64,000 bases of DNA from contig JAVMKO010000005.1 of assembly GCA_032164245.1 (NCBI GenBank), positions 39,584,133 through 39,648,132 on the forward strand, written 5' to 3'. The notes under the pieces were generated by a model. That model saw only the letters and a list, made by a program, of their open reading frames with translations. It was not told the DNA's origin and did not search any database. The translations under genes were made by a program, and so were the position numbers. Shown here one piece after another: positions 1 through 11,100 of the stretch. How positions within the stretch are numbered: position 1 is the stretch's first letter; each line of letters opens with the position of its first letter. The DNA comes from Sternotherus odoratus (Eukaryota; Chordata; Testudines; Kinosternidae).

Positions 1-2149
1 TTGAAACTTATCTTGATGGAGTCGGCGCTGCAACCCCAGCAAGACCCTCCTTCCACCTCGGTGCGCAGTGCCCCGGCGTCGGTAAGAGACCCGGCGGCAC
101 CGAAGTTAGACCCAAAGAAGCACCGGCACCGATCTCCACAACATGCCGGGGGCTCCCGGAGGCACCGCTCGCAATCACCGGTGTCATCAAAAAGACCAAG
201 AGGTCGCTCCCCGGCCAGCAGAGCCCAGGGTGAACCCTCATCGGCACGGCAGAATTCGGGTCGTATGAGCGAGTCCCGTAAAGTGCCTATAGCGTCCACC
301 GAATCCCGTGACCACACACCCCTCGGTGCCGCATCATCCCCGCGCGGGATTCTCGAAGAGCTGGATATGCCTTCGACCCCGGATACGATTGAGGCAGCTC
401 AAGACTTGATTGCCATGATGAGGGATGCAACTCCGGCACTGGTTGTGGCTCCGGCCCCGTTTGTGGTTCCAGCACCGGTGTCCAGGCCTGCGGCGCCTAT
501 CATCCTGACGCAAGCTCCGGTGCCGTTAACATCCGCTCCCTCGGAGTCGTCAGTGTCAGCACAGGCGGCACGAGCTCCCTCGGCACCCGTCCTTCCGGTA
601 CCGACTACCACGGCACCGCCTGTACCGCCGCAAGTTGAAAAACGTCCAGGGAAGCCGACAATGTTCCAGAGGCACATTGCGGCACTGGAGGGGTCCGCAC
701 CGCTGTGGTCCGCGTCAGATTATTCCGAGGAATCCGACGCGACTTCCTCCCGGTCCGGTCGTAGTCACCGCACCTCCCGGTCATACCACCACTCCCGGCA
801 CCGGAGGTCGTCTCGCCACCAGAGCCTTCCATCCTGGCTGCCACAGGATCAAGGTCCGGCGCAGTGGCCCTTTTGGACACCGTGGGCGTTCCACCAGTCC
901 CAGGGGCCACCTTCAGTATTGGCTTCGTTACCCTCGGTGCCGCGGGGCCCTGTTTCAGCCATGGTAACGGCACCGCTTTCTGAGGCAGCACCAGAAGACC
1001 CGGTGCCGGGTCCATCAGGACTTCACTGTCCTCCCTCCAGGGCAGGTCAACAAGCCCAGGAGCGGCCTCCTTATGAGCCAGCCCCAACAGAGCCTCAACA
1101 AGGAGACCTCCAGTTTGCAACCTCCTCCTCTTCCTCACCTGATGAGGCAGTGGCAGGTTCTTCCTCGCCAACTCTTCCTCCCATGGACATTCGGGGGCAT
1201 CAGGATCTCCTCCGCAGGGTGGCCCAGAACCTCAATCTCCCAGCAGAAGAGGTCAAGGAGGAGGTCGATCCCACGGTGGACATTTTGTCTTCCGATGGAC
1301 CGGCAAAAATCGCCCTCCCGTTTATTAAGACTATCCAGACCTTGTCGAATACCCTTTGGCACACACCATCCTCTATCCCACCAACCGCTAGGGGGGTTGA
1401 GAGGCGATATTTTGCCCCACAACACGGTTACGAACACCCACCCTCAGCCGGGGACCCTGGTAACCGATGCGGTCAACCATAGGGAGCGTCAGGGGCAAAC
1501 AGGCTCTACTCCTAAGTCGCATGACGCCAAAAAGCTTGACTTGTTCGGTAGGAAAGTGTATGCCTCAGGGGCCCTCCAACTAAGGATCTCGAACCAACAG
1601 GCGGCCTTGGGTAGATATGCTTTCAACTCCTGGTCGGCCATGGCTAAATTTCAAGACCAACTCCCTGAGGACTCGAACACAGAGTTTAGAGCCATTGTTG
1701 ATGAAGGCAGGGTAGTCTCTAGAGCCGCTCTCCAAGCCACTCTAGATTCCGCTGACTCAGCATCGAGGACCATGGCAACTGCTATTGCAATGCGCCGTGG
1801 GGCCTGGCTGCAGGTCTCTGGGATCCCAGCCCCAGTCCAGACGACCATCCAGGATTTGCCCTTTGATAAACAAGGGCTGTTTTCCCAGGACATGAACAAA
1901 AAACTCCATTCCATGAAGGACTCGAGGACTATGCTGCGGTCATTAGGCCTACATACTCCTCAACCCCTCAGGAGACCATTCAGACCTCCTCCCGCCACCC
2001 AACCTCGTCCGTATCAGGTTCCCCTGAGACGGGATCAACCCAGGAGGGGTGGTAGAGGAAATAATAGGGGCCGCCCACGTTCGGCCTCCAGACAGGGGCA
2101 ACAAAATCCGGGCCCTAGGCAGCCCTCAGGGGGTAGACCAAACTTTTGA
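1..2149 (+). pseudogene. DIRS ORF1, Gag-like protein (frameshifted)
   Basis: The frame is open from the left edge (no start visible) to 1482 and then continues in another frame to 2149. The first half is rich in proline, serine and alanine with basic R/H/S-rich tracts. The second half has a conserved-looking block (KKLDLFGRKVYASGALQLRI, later LHSMKDSRTMLRSLGLH) and ends in a basic R/G/Q-rich tail such as RRGGRGNNRGRPRSASRQGQ, probably nucleic-acid binding. The two frames meet near 1425-1445, where a small indel has broken an originally single ORF: THPQPGTLVTDAVN follows naturally in the second frame. ORF1 proteins of DIRS elements are thought to act as a Gag; that role is by position and composition only. 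The last 100 bases overlap the start of the RT frame. Confidence 0.75.
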
Positions 2150-3860
2150 AGCTGCGCCCGGGGATGACGAACCAGCTTCCCTTTCCAAACCTTCCCTACC
2201 CTTTGTGAACCGTCTGTCCCACTTTTACCAAGCATGGTCTCGAATCACTTCGGACAAATGGGTCCTCAGCTTGGTAAGAGTGGGATATTCTATCCAATTT
2301 TCTTCCCTTCCGCCCCACCATCCCCCCTCCCCGTCCCTCTTCAGGGACCCATCTCACGAGCAACTCCTAGTTCAGGAGGTCCACACCCTCTTGTCTTTGG
2401 GTGCCATAGAGGAGGTTCCTCTAGAATTTCAGGGCAAGGGATACTACTCCCGTTATTTCCTTATCCCGAAGGCCAAAGGCGGTCTTCGCCCTATCCTAGA
2501 CCTGCGGGGCCTCAACTCCTACATAAAGAAGCTGAAGTTCCGCATGCTCTCTCTCGCGACCATTATCCCCTCTATGGATCGCGGAGACTGGTTTGCCGCC
2601 CTCAACTTAAAGGACGCATACTTTCACATTTCAATCATCCCCAGTCACAGGAGGTTCCTGAGATTTATGTTGGCAAGTTGTCACTACCAGTTCACAGTGC
2701 TCCCGTTCGGCCTCTCCACTGCCCCGAGGGTCTTCACGAAGTGCATGTCAGTAGTGGCTGCATTCCTCAGACGGAGGCAGGTACATGTTTACCCTTACCT
2801 GGATGATTGGCTCATCAGAGCAAAGTCAAAAGAATTGGCAATTCAACACATGGCTCTCACCAGAGACACATTCCTCAGGTTGGGCCTTATGTTAAATGAG
2901 CCAAAATCGACCCTCGTACCTATTCAGAGAATAGAGTTCATAGGGGCAATATTGGACTCCCAACATGCAAGAGCGTTCCTACCGCTCCCTCGAGCCAATG
3001 CAATAGCGGGCATGATTCACTCCATTCTTCGGTTCCCCACTACCACAGCCAGGAACTGCATGGTCCTCTTAGGCCATATGGCAGCCTGCACGTACGTGGT
3101 GCCATATGCGAGGCTACGGCTTCGACCTTTGCAGATCTGGTTAGCAGGCGTTTACAAGCAGGGCAGAGACCCCTTGGACCTTGTCGTAACCCTCCCGAGC
3201 CACACGCTGCGCTCACTCCACTGGTGGCTCCAACCCCACTCCCTCGGGGTCGGGGTCCCTTTCCAGAAACCCCAGCCATCAATGACCTTGGTGACCGATG
3301 CTTCTGCCCTCGGCTGGGGAGCACATCTGGGAGTCGCCAGAACCCAGGGCCTTTGGTCCCACAGCGAGCTGTCTCTTCACATCAATATCAGGGAGCTCAG
3401 AGCGGGTCTGTCTAGCGTGTCAGACGTTTCAGGACCAACTACAAGGCAAGTGCGTGTCGGTTTTGACGGACAACACAGCATCAATGTTCTATATAAACAA
3501 ACAGGGTGGTGCTCATTCCTCTCCCCTATGCAAGGAAGCCCTAGCTCTCTGGGATTTCTGCATTTCTCACGGGATCCATCTCCTAGCTACCTATCTCCCA
3601 GGGGTCCAGAACGTACTGGCAGACACGCTCAGTCATTCATTTTGGGGCCACGAATGGCCCCTCAGGCCGGACATCGCGCACTCAATCTTCCTGGAGTGGG
3701 GGTTTCCCCTCCTGGACCTGTTCACCACACGGGCCAACAGGAAATGCCAGAGGTTTTGCTCCATTCCTCAACCTCAGTCCAGGGTCAGAGGCGGATGCCT
3801 TTCAGATCTCTTGGACGGGAGGCCTACTCTACGCATTTCCCCCAATCCCTCTTGTTCACA
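2049..3860 (+). pseudogene. DIRS reverse transcriptase-RNase H (frameshifted)
   Basis: The RT frame begins in the overlap with ORF1 (no clear ATG at the 5' limit, which is a GTG). Visible blocks: YYSRYFLIPKAKGGLRPILD, LNLKDAYFHISI (motif A aspartate), the QFTVLPFGLSTAPRVFTK block, and the catalytic YPYLDDWLI near 2795-2820. RNase H follows with LVTDASALGWGAHLG near 3290-3330. A frameshift near 3405 moves the frame to VLTDNTASMFYINKQGG and LPGVQNVLADTLSHSFWGHE, and a second near 3785 moves it again into the frame shared with the recombinase. In an intact element the enzyme would copy the RNA into DNA, then circular DNA would be integrated by the recombinase. Confidence 0.88.
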
Positions 3861-3862
3861 GA

Positions 3863-5137
3863 GTGTTGCTTAAGGCCCGTCTGGACAGGGCGTCCCTGAT
3901 CCTCATAGCACCGGCTTGGCCTCGCCAACATTGGTACACCCTATTGATGTTCCTCTGCACCACGAGGCCCATAACCCTTCCATACACTAATCTTCCCGAC
4001 ACTAATCTCTCAGGACCACGGGCAGTTGTTACACCCCAACCTGCAGTCGCTCCACCTTACGCCGTGGAATATCCGTGGCTGAATCTCTCTGAGCTTCAGT
4101 GCTCTGACGATGTCAGGAATGTCCTCCTGGGTAGTAGAAAGCCCTCGACACGGGCTACCTATGCAGCCAAGTGGAAATGCTTTTCCTTGTGGGTTCAGGG
4201 CAAAGGGACGGACCCTACCTTAGCCCCGATATCCCTCGTCTTAGATTATCTCCTTGACCTTAAAAGACAAGGCTTAGCACTTTCTACTGTAAGTGTACAC
4301 CTGGCTGCCATATCAGCATTTCATCCGGGGATTGGGGGAACTACGATTTTTAGCAACCCACTTCTGGTGTGTTTTCTCATAAGATTGGAAAGGTTGTACC
4401 CCCCGGTACGCCACCCTATTTCCCCATGGGACCTTAACCTTGTCTTAACAGCTCTAATGAAACCCCCCTTCGAACCCCTGGCCACCTGCCCACTGTCTTA
4501 TCTTTCTTGGAAGACGGCCTTTCTCGTGGCTATTACCTCTGCTCGATGGGTTTCCGAGCTCAGAGCTCTCACCTCTGAACCTCCTTACACCGTCTTCCAT
4601 AAAGATAAGGTCCAGTTATGTCCTCACCCAGCCTTCCTTCCCAAAGTGGTTTCATCTTTCCATATAAACCAAGACATATTCCTCCCTGTGTTTTTTCCTA
4701 AACCCCATGCCTCTAACAGGGAAAGGATGTTTCACTCCTTGGATGTGAGGAGGGCTTTAGCTTTTTATATACAACGCACAAAAGCTTTTCGTAAGTCTCC
4801 ACAACTTTTTATTTCAGTGGCAGAAAGGATGAAGGGGCTGCCGATTTCTTCTCAACGCCTCTCGGCATGGATTACATCATGCATCAAACTTTGTTATAAC
4901 CTCTCGAACATTTCTCCTCCGGCATTAACAGCCCATTCAACCAGAGCTCAGGCCGCATCCACAGCGTTCCTGGCGCACACTCCGATTTTTGACATCTGTA
5001 GAGCAGCGACATGGTCTTCGGTTCACACCTTCTCTTCGCACTACGCCATCGTGCAGCAGGCTATGGAGGATGCCGCTGTGGGACAAGCAGTCCTTACAGC
5101 AGGGACTAGGGGTACTCCTAACCCTCCTCCGAGATGA
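3863..5137 (+). CDS. DIRS tyrosine recombinase (uninterrupted frame)
   Basis: The frame is open to a TGA at 5135-5137. Its 5' limit is a GTG; the first in-frame ATG is at 3947. The first about 30 codons read as the tail of the RT frame (LIAPAWPRQHWY). The recombinase proper starts with a SAM-like N-terminal fold (STRATYAAKWKCFSLWVQGK), then ITSARWVSELRAL carrying the first catalytic Arg, then AHSTRAQAAS (H-x-x-R) and WSSVHTFSSHYA with the presumed nucleophilic Tyr near the C-terminus. These are the family's catalytic residues, so this ORF looks the best preserved of the element. In the family it integrates a circular cDNA by site-specific strand exchange. With ORF1 and RT broken, independent function in the host is not suggested. 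Confidence 0.85.
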   Translation: MLLKARLDRASLILIAPAWPRQHWYTLLMFLCTTRPITLPYTNLPDTNLSGPRAVVTPQPAVAPPYAVEYPWLNLSELQCSDDVRNVLLGSRKPSTRATYAAKWKCFSLWVQGKGTDPTLAPISLVLDYLLDLKRQGLALSTVSVHLAAISAFHPGIGGTTIFSNPLLVCFLIRLERLYPPVRHPISPWDLNLVLTALMKPPFEPLATCPLSYLSWKTAFLVAITSARWVSELRALTSEPPYTVFHKDKVQLCPHPAFLPKVVSSFHINQDIFLPVFFPKPHASNRERMFHSLDVRRALAFYIQRTKAFRKSPQLFISVAERMKGLPISSQRLSAWITSCIKLCYNLSNISPPALTAHSTRAQAASTAFLAHTPIFDICRAATWSSVHTFSSHYAIVQQAMEDAAVGQAVLTAGTRGTPNPPPR

Positions 5138-5152
5138 CTGCTCGTAAGTCAC

Positions 5153-5498
5153 TTGTTGGAATGCACATGAGCAATCACTCGAAGAAGAAAAAACAGTTGC
5201 TCACTTTTCATAACAGTTGTTCTTCGAGATGTGTTGCTCATGTCCATTCCAAATCCCTCTCGCCTCCCCTCTGTCAGAGCACCAGCAAGAAGGAACTGAG
5301 CGGGGGGTGGGTCGGCAGGGGTATATATACGTCACCATAAGGGTGCCACTCTAGGGGTCTCCCCTGCCGACCCTACGGGTACCGCTAGGGAAAAAGCTTC
5401 CGGGACCGTGCATGCGCAGTGCGCACACACTTGTTGGAATGGACATGACCAACACATCTCGAAGAACAACTGTTACGAAAAGTGAGTAACTGTTTTTT
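5153..5498. repeat. DIRS right terminal region: A-A'-A inverted units
   Basis: Unit A (5153-5186, TTGTTGGAATG… to CTCGAAGAA) is followed by its inverted copy A' (about 5190-5252) and then by a second direct A (5434-5498). A' and the last A match over about 63 bases with few differences. The 180 bases between A' and the last A are the reverse complement of the kind of leader seen at 47570-47740 in the second DIRS, including a TATATATA box at 5319-5332 that would point leftward. This is how DIRS inverted terminal repeats and internal complementary regions are built, and it implies a promoter copy in each terminal repeat. Confidence 0.8.
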
Positions 5499-6073
5499 AC
5501 TTTGGCTGTGGGATTGACATAGGATGGGGCATAAGGGATATTAACACCTCATATCCAGGAAGACACTAATATTGAACTTGAATGATAATTAAATAGTGCC
5601 CTCATATAATTAAGAAATATGCCCTCTCCTTGCAGGTTCTGTGAGAGATAATGGAGTGACAGTTGAGTTACTTCCTGAATGCTATGTAATGATGTTCAGC
5701 ACACAGAGGGCTATTGCTAGAATATTGTGTTTAACAATTCTTAGAAATGTTTGGCATTTAATAGACTAAATCTTTAGAAATTAGAAATGTGCAGTACCAA
5801 TTTTTCTTTAATTGACTGTAATATAAATAATAATAATGTCTTTGTGTCACAAAGTAAATATGATATTAAAAAAAACAGTGTAAACATTACTATGGGATTC
5901 AGTGCTCAATTTAGAGCCCCTGGAAAGGCAGTCTGATTGGCCAGTTTTTGGAGAGCATGTTATAATAATTGTTGTTTTCTCTATATATTGTTTATATGGA
6001 TTTCAGGTCATTTTTGTTCTTTTCTATCTTTTCATGAGAGCCTTTTTAAATAATATTTTTCTCTGTTTTACAG
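5499..6073 (+). other. AT-rich intron sequence with splice acceptor
   Basis: No repeat or gene recognised. The last 30 bases form the pyrimidine tract and acceptor of the DOCK3 exon. Confidence 0.6.
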
Positions 6074-6170
6074 ACAGTATGAAACAGTAGTTCCACTTGA
6101 AGATTCTGTTGTGACTGAAGTCACAGCAACGCTCCAGGAATGGGCTATCCTCTGGAAACAACTGTATGTG
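6074..6170 (+). CDS. DOCK3: DOCK3 coding exon (region just after the SH3 domain)
   Basis: This 97-base internal exon gives one leftover base plus 32 codons, beginning QYETVVPLEDSVV and ending EWAILWKQLYV. A pyrimidine-rich tract and CAG acceptor precede it, and a GTAGGT donor follows. The protein matches my recollection of DOCK3, an atypical Rac guanine-nucleotide exchange factor of neurons (also called MOCA). The segment lies between the N-terminal SH3 domain and the helical DOCK-N region that contacts ELMO adaptors. The exon ends in phase 0, which fits the start of the exon at 43130. The catalytic DHR2 domain would be far downstream, outside the window. DOCK4 is the nearest alternative; the wording fits DOCK3 better. 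The reading frame is clean and there is no sign of decay. Confidence 0.92.
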
Positions 6171-6342
6171 GTAGGTACAGTGAGAACACTTTTTTATTCC
6201 ACCATGTGTAGAAACAAATGTTGTGTGGCACACCATTAACTCCATCTAAGAAATTGTTGTTGTATGTGTGGCATCTTGGGAACCTGTGGGATAATATTGG
6301 CAAATTATTTTGGGAGTGACTTTAGAGGTAGGTTTAAGATTA

Positions 6343-6497
6343 GTAGCCGTGTTAGTCTGTATCCGTAAAGAAAACGAGGAATACTTGTGGCACCTTACAG
6401 ACTAACTGGTTAGTCTCTAAGGTACCACAAGTATTCCTCAATGCTGAAATAAACTGGTTAGTCTCGAAGGTGCCACAAGTATTCCTCGTTTTCTTTT
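6343..6497. repeat. Penelope-like dispersed repeat, inverted partial copies
   Basis: It starts TAGCCGTGTTAGTCTGTATC. The segment around 6366-6396 (AAACGAGGAATACTTGTGG…) returns in inverted form at about 6410-6440 and again at 6462-6496. The same family recurs at 10955, 20812, 34812 and 59531. The inverted, truncated copies are typical of Penelope-like elements; the class is inferred. This copy lacks the hammerhead-like core. Confidence 0.55.
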
Positions 6498-7215
6498 TAG
6501 AGGTAGTGAGCATCTGCGGCTGCTATTAACTACACCTGAAATTGTGGATGCTCTCAACTCTTCTGATTTCTAAAATTTCCATTGCCAAAAACTGATGGTG
6601 ATTTTTATTGATTAATCATTCAGCATTTTAAGGATTCTTATGGTATCTGTATGAGAGTAGCTCTGTTTAATAACACATGAACTTCAAGAACTAGCTTTAT
6701 GAACTTTTCCATAAATGACTCTTGAGGATTATTCAGCACAGTTTGTAAATGTAAATATTTCCTATAACATCAGTTTCTTCAAAACTTACCTAATTGGTGC
6801 TCAAAAACAAAGAGAACTCTAACAAAATAAATTCCCAGTTAGGTAAATAAATTAAGAGGCTAGTTGAGTTGATTTTCTTTTAAAATTAACTTTCTTGGTA
6901 ACATTTTTGTTTTTAGTTGATGCTACATTTGGTTCCAATTTTCTGGCCACACAAAATTTTGAGAAATGACTGGCCTGATCACATGCTCAAAGGGAACAGA
7001 AAGCAAGAAAGGCATCTTGCATATTTGAAAATTTCTTTTCATTTTCTTTTATTGCCTGTTTATCTATTATTACTGTATCTGTTATATTAGGGCCAGAGAT
7101 TCCATGCATGAAATTTCCCTTGACTTAAAAGGAATTTCTCCATGTGTTGCTGATGTGGCTTTGCTCCTTTATTAAGCCTGAATACTAGTAGTCTTTTTTC
7201 CATACATAGTATATA
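6498..7215. other. AT-rich intron, no feature recognised
   Basis: Plain AT-rich sequence without a repeat end, open frame or palindrome that I can support. Confidence 0.5.
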
Positions 7216-7559
7216 CTATTACTCCTGGGGGAATTCTGCATCACTGTGCATGCGCAGAATTTATATCCCCGACAGATTTCTGTAATTCCCCACAGAAAAA
7301 TGACTTGCTGATGGGGAAGCAAAGGGAAGCCACGAGAGTGGCCATGCGACCCTCCCCAACAGACACAGATTTTTCCCCCAACTGTAGGAAACTCTGCAAA
7401 ATCCCCCTTGCCAGTGACCTGTGCTCCCCAGTGCCATGCTAGAGCCTCCACATTTATTTGACAAATCAAATTTGCAGAATTTTAAAATTGTGCACAGAAA
7501 TTTTTTTGTATGTGCAGAATTTTTTATTTTTTGGCATAGAATGCCCTCAGGAGTAATAG
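7216..7559. mobile_element. TIR element (MITE), 344 bp
   Basis: Terminal inverted repeats CTATTACTCCTGGGGGAATT and the inverse of GAATGCCCTCAGGAGTAATAG differ at two positions in the first 20. Subterminal GCGCAGAATT-type boxes also face each other (near 7250 and 7512). There is no coding potential. It is non-autonomous; the superfamily is not determined because the flanks give no unambiguous target duplication. Confidence 0.75.
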
Positions 7560-8005
7560 TGTAAAGCTTGAAGAAATAGGCTAGGTAGGAAAGTACTAGC
7601 TGGGACTAACCACCTGCTGCACAAGGACCTGCAGCTATTTACTATAGTACTATACATTTTTATTTAAACAGTATGATGGGAAATATTTAGTGTGTATATA
7701 TGTATAAAAATAGAAAATTCTCACAGCAAAACTATAATTGGTTAATAACATAGTAAAAGCATACTGATTGGCTAATAACTTAGATTCATTAATATTAAAA
7801 TACCATGTGATTTAATTATCATGTGCTGCAGTCAGCCACGGGGGACACATTAAAAAGCCACTTACGGCTTGCAAGCCTCAGTCTGAGTATCACTTGTCTA
7901 CACAATCAAAGCTATGCACAGGCTAGCCTCCTTGAAGCTAGCTAGGGCAGGTGATAATAGCAGTGAAGACATTGCAATGTGGGCTTCAGAGTTTGCTCGT
8001 GAGTA
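7560..8005. other. Intron, no feature recognised
   Basis: No coding or repeat structure that I can name between the two TIR elements. Confidence 0.5.
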
Positions 8006-8523
8006 GGGCCCTACCAAATTCATGGTCCGTTTTGGTCAATTTCACAGTCATAGGATTTATAAAATTGTAAATTTCATGATTTCAGCTATATGAATCTGAA
8101 AATCCACAGCCTTCTAATTGTAGGGATCCTGACCCCAAAAAGAGTTTCAGTGTGGGGCTGTCACGAGGTTATTGTAGGGGGGTTGCAGTACTGCCACCCT
8201 TACTTCTGTGTTCCTGCTGGCAAGGCACTGCCTTCAGAGTTGGGCCCCTGGCCAATAACTGCTACTCTCCTATTGCCCAACTCTGAAGGCAGCGCAGAAT
8301 TAAGGGTGTCAATACTGTGACTCCTCTTAAAATAACCTTGCAACGACCCCTCCTGCCCCCAGCTACCTTTTGGGTCATGACCACAATTTGAGAAACGCTG
8401 GTTTTCCCCTATGAAGTCTGTATATTATAGGGTAAAAGCACTCAAAAGACCAGATTTCTTGGGGGGAAGACCAGATTTCATGGTCCATGACACGTTTTTC
8501 ATGGCTGTGTATTTGGTAGGGCC
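8006..8523. mobile_element. TIR element (MITE), about 518 bp
   Basis: It is bounded by AGGGCCCTACCAAAT at the left and the inverse, TTTGGTAGGGCC, at the right. Inside, TTTCATGGTCCATGA near 8477 mirrors CATGGTCCGTTTTGG near 8021, extending the inverted structure. An inner pair (CTGCCTTCAGAGTTGGGC at 8229 and GCCCAACTCTGAAGGCAG at 8276) forms a second hairpin. It is non-coding, probably hAT-derived by its ends; that class is inferred. Confidence 0.7.
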
Positions 8524-9796
8524 AGATTCATGAGTCAAGATCTATGATGCATTTTTAATACCTATGTTGAAGCATGGACTGTTGTCTTGTCACCAATGTT
8601 TTTACTTGTGCTAGCTGGATTCAGTCTACATCAGACAGGCTAGCTCATGCACAGCTTTTGCTGTGCACACATACCCCAAGTATGTGGAAAAAACTGTCGT
8701 GCATCAGGTACCTGTCTGAGATAACTATTAGCAAATAGTTATCTTGATAATAGTGATCATGGTACTTAGAGACAGGCAAAGCAAAATATGTAGTATCTCT
8801 CAGACTCTTTGAATAGGCTCAGCATTTTTATTAGTGTTCTTTACATTGATTTTGATTTCAAAGGCCAAGTGCATATTAATTTAAGAAGTCCTCGAACAAT
8901 TAGGATGCATTGTAAGATTTAGAGCTGTGTTCTGGATTTGTGAGTTAGACATTAGGAATAAAGATGTGGCCTTCCATCCATGTAATCTCAGTCAAAGTTG
9001 CTTGCCTTCAAATATATATATATATTGGTAAAAAAAATGTTGGTGTAATGTAGAAATATGTAAATACTCTGACATTTTGAGTTAATTATGTGGTTGGTGG
9101 AAAAAAATCTTTCTAGAAAAGCTAAGTGGCTGCTCTGTTTAAATAACTTATGCATATTATATCTGTACTTTTTAATTTTCTTTGGGAAAAACTGTTTTCT
9201 TGGATCAACACCAGGATGAAATGTTTGAAAACTGTGAGGTAAATTTTCTTTCTAGATATAGTGTTTTTGCTATTGTGAGAATCAGCAATGAATATTGGGA
9301 TTTAAGAGAACTCACTCTTGCTTCTTTAAAAAACATGTCATTTTAACAAAAGTGTTTGAAGAACATAATTTAATATGCCATGACTTCTCATAGAAATATC
9401 ATCTCTCTTCACAAAACATTTCCTTGATATTCTTCTTAGAATTCTTTAAACCTTGGCTGTGAATCCTGAAGAGTACTTAGTGTACTAACGTGCTTCCCTT
9501 CATAAAGAAGCCCCCACCTCTGTCTATTTGAACTCATAGCTTCTCACTGCAGCCCTATTAACTTGCTAGGGAGCCCATATGTCTAGCCACCTTGCTGACA
9601 ACAGAAGAATTTTAACAGCTACAGGGATACTTAAAACATCTATGGAAGCAGTTATTAAACTCTCTCAATCAAAATATATGGAGTAAGGGAAATTTTCTAC
9701 TTGTTTTCATAAAATCTTAACTATTCTCTTCTTTTCCTGTGCCCCTTCCATACACACAATGTTGCCCCCCTTAGTCCGTTATGGGGAGTGGCTCTG
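8524..9796. other. Intron, no feature recognised
   Basis: Unique-looking AT-rich sequence with a short (TA)n run at 9014-9024. No exon, RNA gene or repeat end that I can support. Confidence 0.5.
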
Positions 9797-9965
9797 TGAC
9801 ATTGCACTCCATATTTTTATAAAAGTATGTTTATAAGTGTGGAAATGATGTAACTGGAATATGCTTTATGCAAAAGGTCTCTTGCAAGGTATCATTACAA
9901 ATCTTATAATCTAAGTGTGATCAACCTATCTGTATGAATGTATCATTCTTGTATCTGAAGGTACA
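9797..9965 (+). repeat. LTR fragment, 5' end only
   Basis: It begins TGTGACATTGCACTCCATA and stops where Harbinger sequence begins. It resembles the inverse of the outer end of the LTR at 30334-33591 (TGTGGCATTATGCC…). I infer a truncated LTR of an endogenous-retrovirus-type element. No coding part is attached. Confidence 0.45.
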
Positions 9966-10387
9966 GTACAAAATTAGGTCAAATTTATAGAAGTCGATTT
10001 TTCAGAAGAGATTTTATACAGTCCATTGCGTGTATCCCCATTAAGTGCGTTAAGTTGGTGGAGTGCATCCACAGTACTGTGGCTAGCATCGACTCTCGGA
10101 GCGGTCCACTGCACATTGGAATTCAGGGTTAAGCTCCCAATGCTTGATGGGCCAAAATTAGTGTCACGGGTGGTTTTGGGTACCTGTTGTCATTCTCCTC
10201 TCCCTCTGTGAAAGCAATGGCAAACAATTGTTTTGCGCCTTTTTTCCTGGATTACTTGTTCAAACGCGATAGCACTGCAAGCACGGAGCCTGTTCAAATC
10301 ACCACTGCAGTTGTGAGCATTATCCTCCAGTGTGTGCAGAACCTGCAAATCCTGTCAAAGAGGCGATGATAGCGCAATCACGATAGT

Positions 10388-10860
10388 GATGAGTGCATGG
10401 ACACAGACGTTCCTGGAAGCATGGGATGTGGCAATTGGGATATCATGGTGGCATTGGGCCAGGTTCATGTCATGGAATGCCAATTTTGGGCCCGGGAAAC
10501 AAGCACAGACTGGTGGGACCGCATACTTTTGCAGGTATGGGATGGTTCTCAGTGGCAGCAAAACTTTCGCATGCGTAAGGCCACTTTCCTTGAGCTTTGT
10601 GACTTGCCGTCCCCTGCCCTGAAACACAAGAATACCAAAATGAGAGCAGCCCTCACAGTTGAGAAGCTGCTATATGTGAGAGTAAGGGGGAGATGTTTAT
10701 GTTGGAGTGAGAGATTGAGGAAAATCTCCTGGCTGCCAATTTTGAGTGGCCAGACACCAGGACGATTAAAAGAGCACAGCTAGGTGCTCTGTGCATCAGA
10801 GAAGCTTTGAAAACCAGTTTCATGACTGGCCATGCTAGTGTGACAGTTGTGTGTTTCTCC
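10388..10860 (+). pseudogene. Harbinger transposase remnant, catalytic core deleted
   Basis: The frame holds an N-terminal block (DWWDRILLQVWDGSQWQQNF, RMRKATFLELCDLPSPALK, MRAALTVEKLLY) that I recognise as the HARBI1-like nuclease N-terminus. Within about 40 codons it runs into the family's C-terminal tail (in the adjacent frame: ALCIREALKTSFMTGHASV). The DDE catalytic middle, some 250 residues in HARBI1-like proteins, is missing. So this is an internal-deletion derivative and cannot cut DNA. A frameshift separates the two parts. Confidence 0.75.
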
Positions 10861-10954
10861 TTGATGCAAACCCGCCCCTTCTGTTGATTTTAATTCCCTG
10901 TAAGCCAATCATGCTCCTCCCTTTGATCACAGCTGGCAAAGGAAATAGATTCAA

Positions 10955-11100
10955 GAATAGCAGCTGTGTTAGTCTGTATCGTAAAGAAAGCGAGGAATAC
11001 TTGTAGCACCTTAGAGACTAACTAGTTTATTTCAGCATAAGTTTTCGTGGGCTATAGCTTACTTCATCGGATGCATGCTACAAGTATTCCTCACTTTCTT
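10955..11100 (-). repeat. Penelope-like repeat with hammerhead-like core
   Basis: It lies inside the Harbinger. Read on the minus strand it has CCGATGA, then an A/G-rich arm, its pairing arm GCCCAC, and GAAA (11070 down to 11043), the order of conserved boxes of a hammerhead ribozyme core. Stem II is weakened by two A·C mismatches. AGGAATACTTGTAGC at 10992 is mirrored by GCTACAAGTATTCCTC at 11077. Confidence 0.55.

Larger units (their letters stand above)
1..5498 (+). mobile_element. DIRS-like tyrosine-recombinase retrotransposon (left end outside window)
   Basis: Order on the + strand: proline-rich Gag-like ORF1, reverse transcriptase plus RNase H, tyrosine recombinase, then complex inverted termini. 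This order, the Y-L-D-D reverse transcriptase box and the H-S-T-R…Y recombinase signature define the DIRS order of retrotransposons, which integrate with a recombinase instead of a DDE integrase and so lack LTRs and target-site duplications. The left terminus lies beyond base 1. The right terminus contains a 65-base unit repeated in A, A', A arrangement. Small frameshifts near 1430, 3405 and 3785 mean it is no longer functional, but the frames remain long, so the insertion is fairly young. It sits in the intron upstream of the first DOCK3 exon. Confidence 0.9.
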
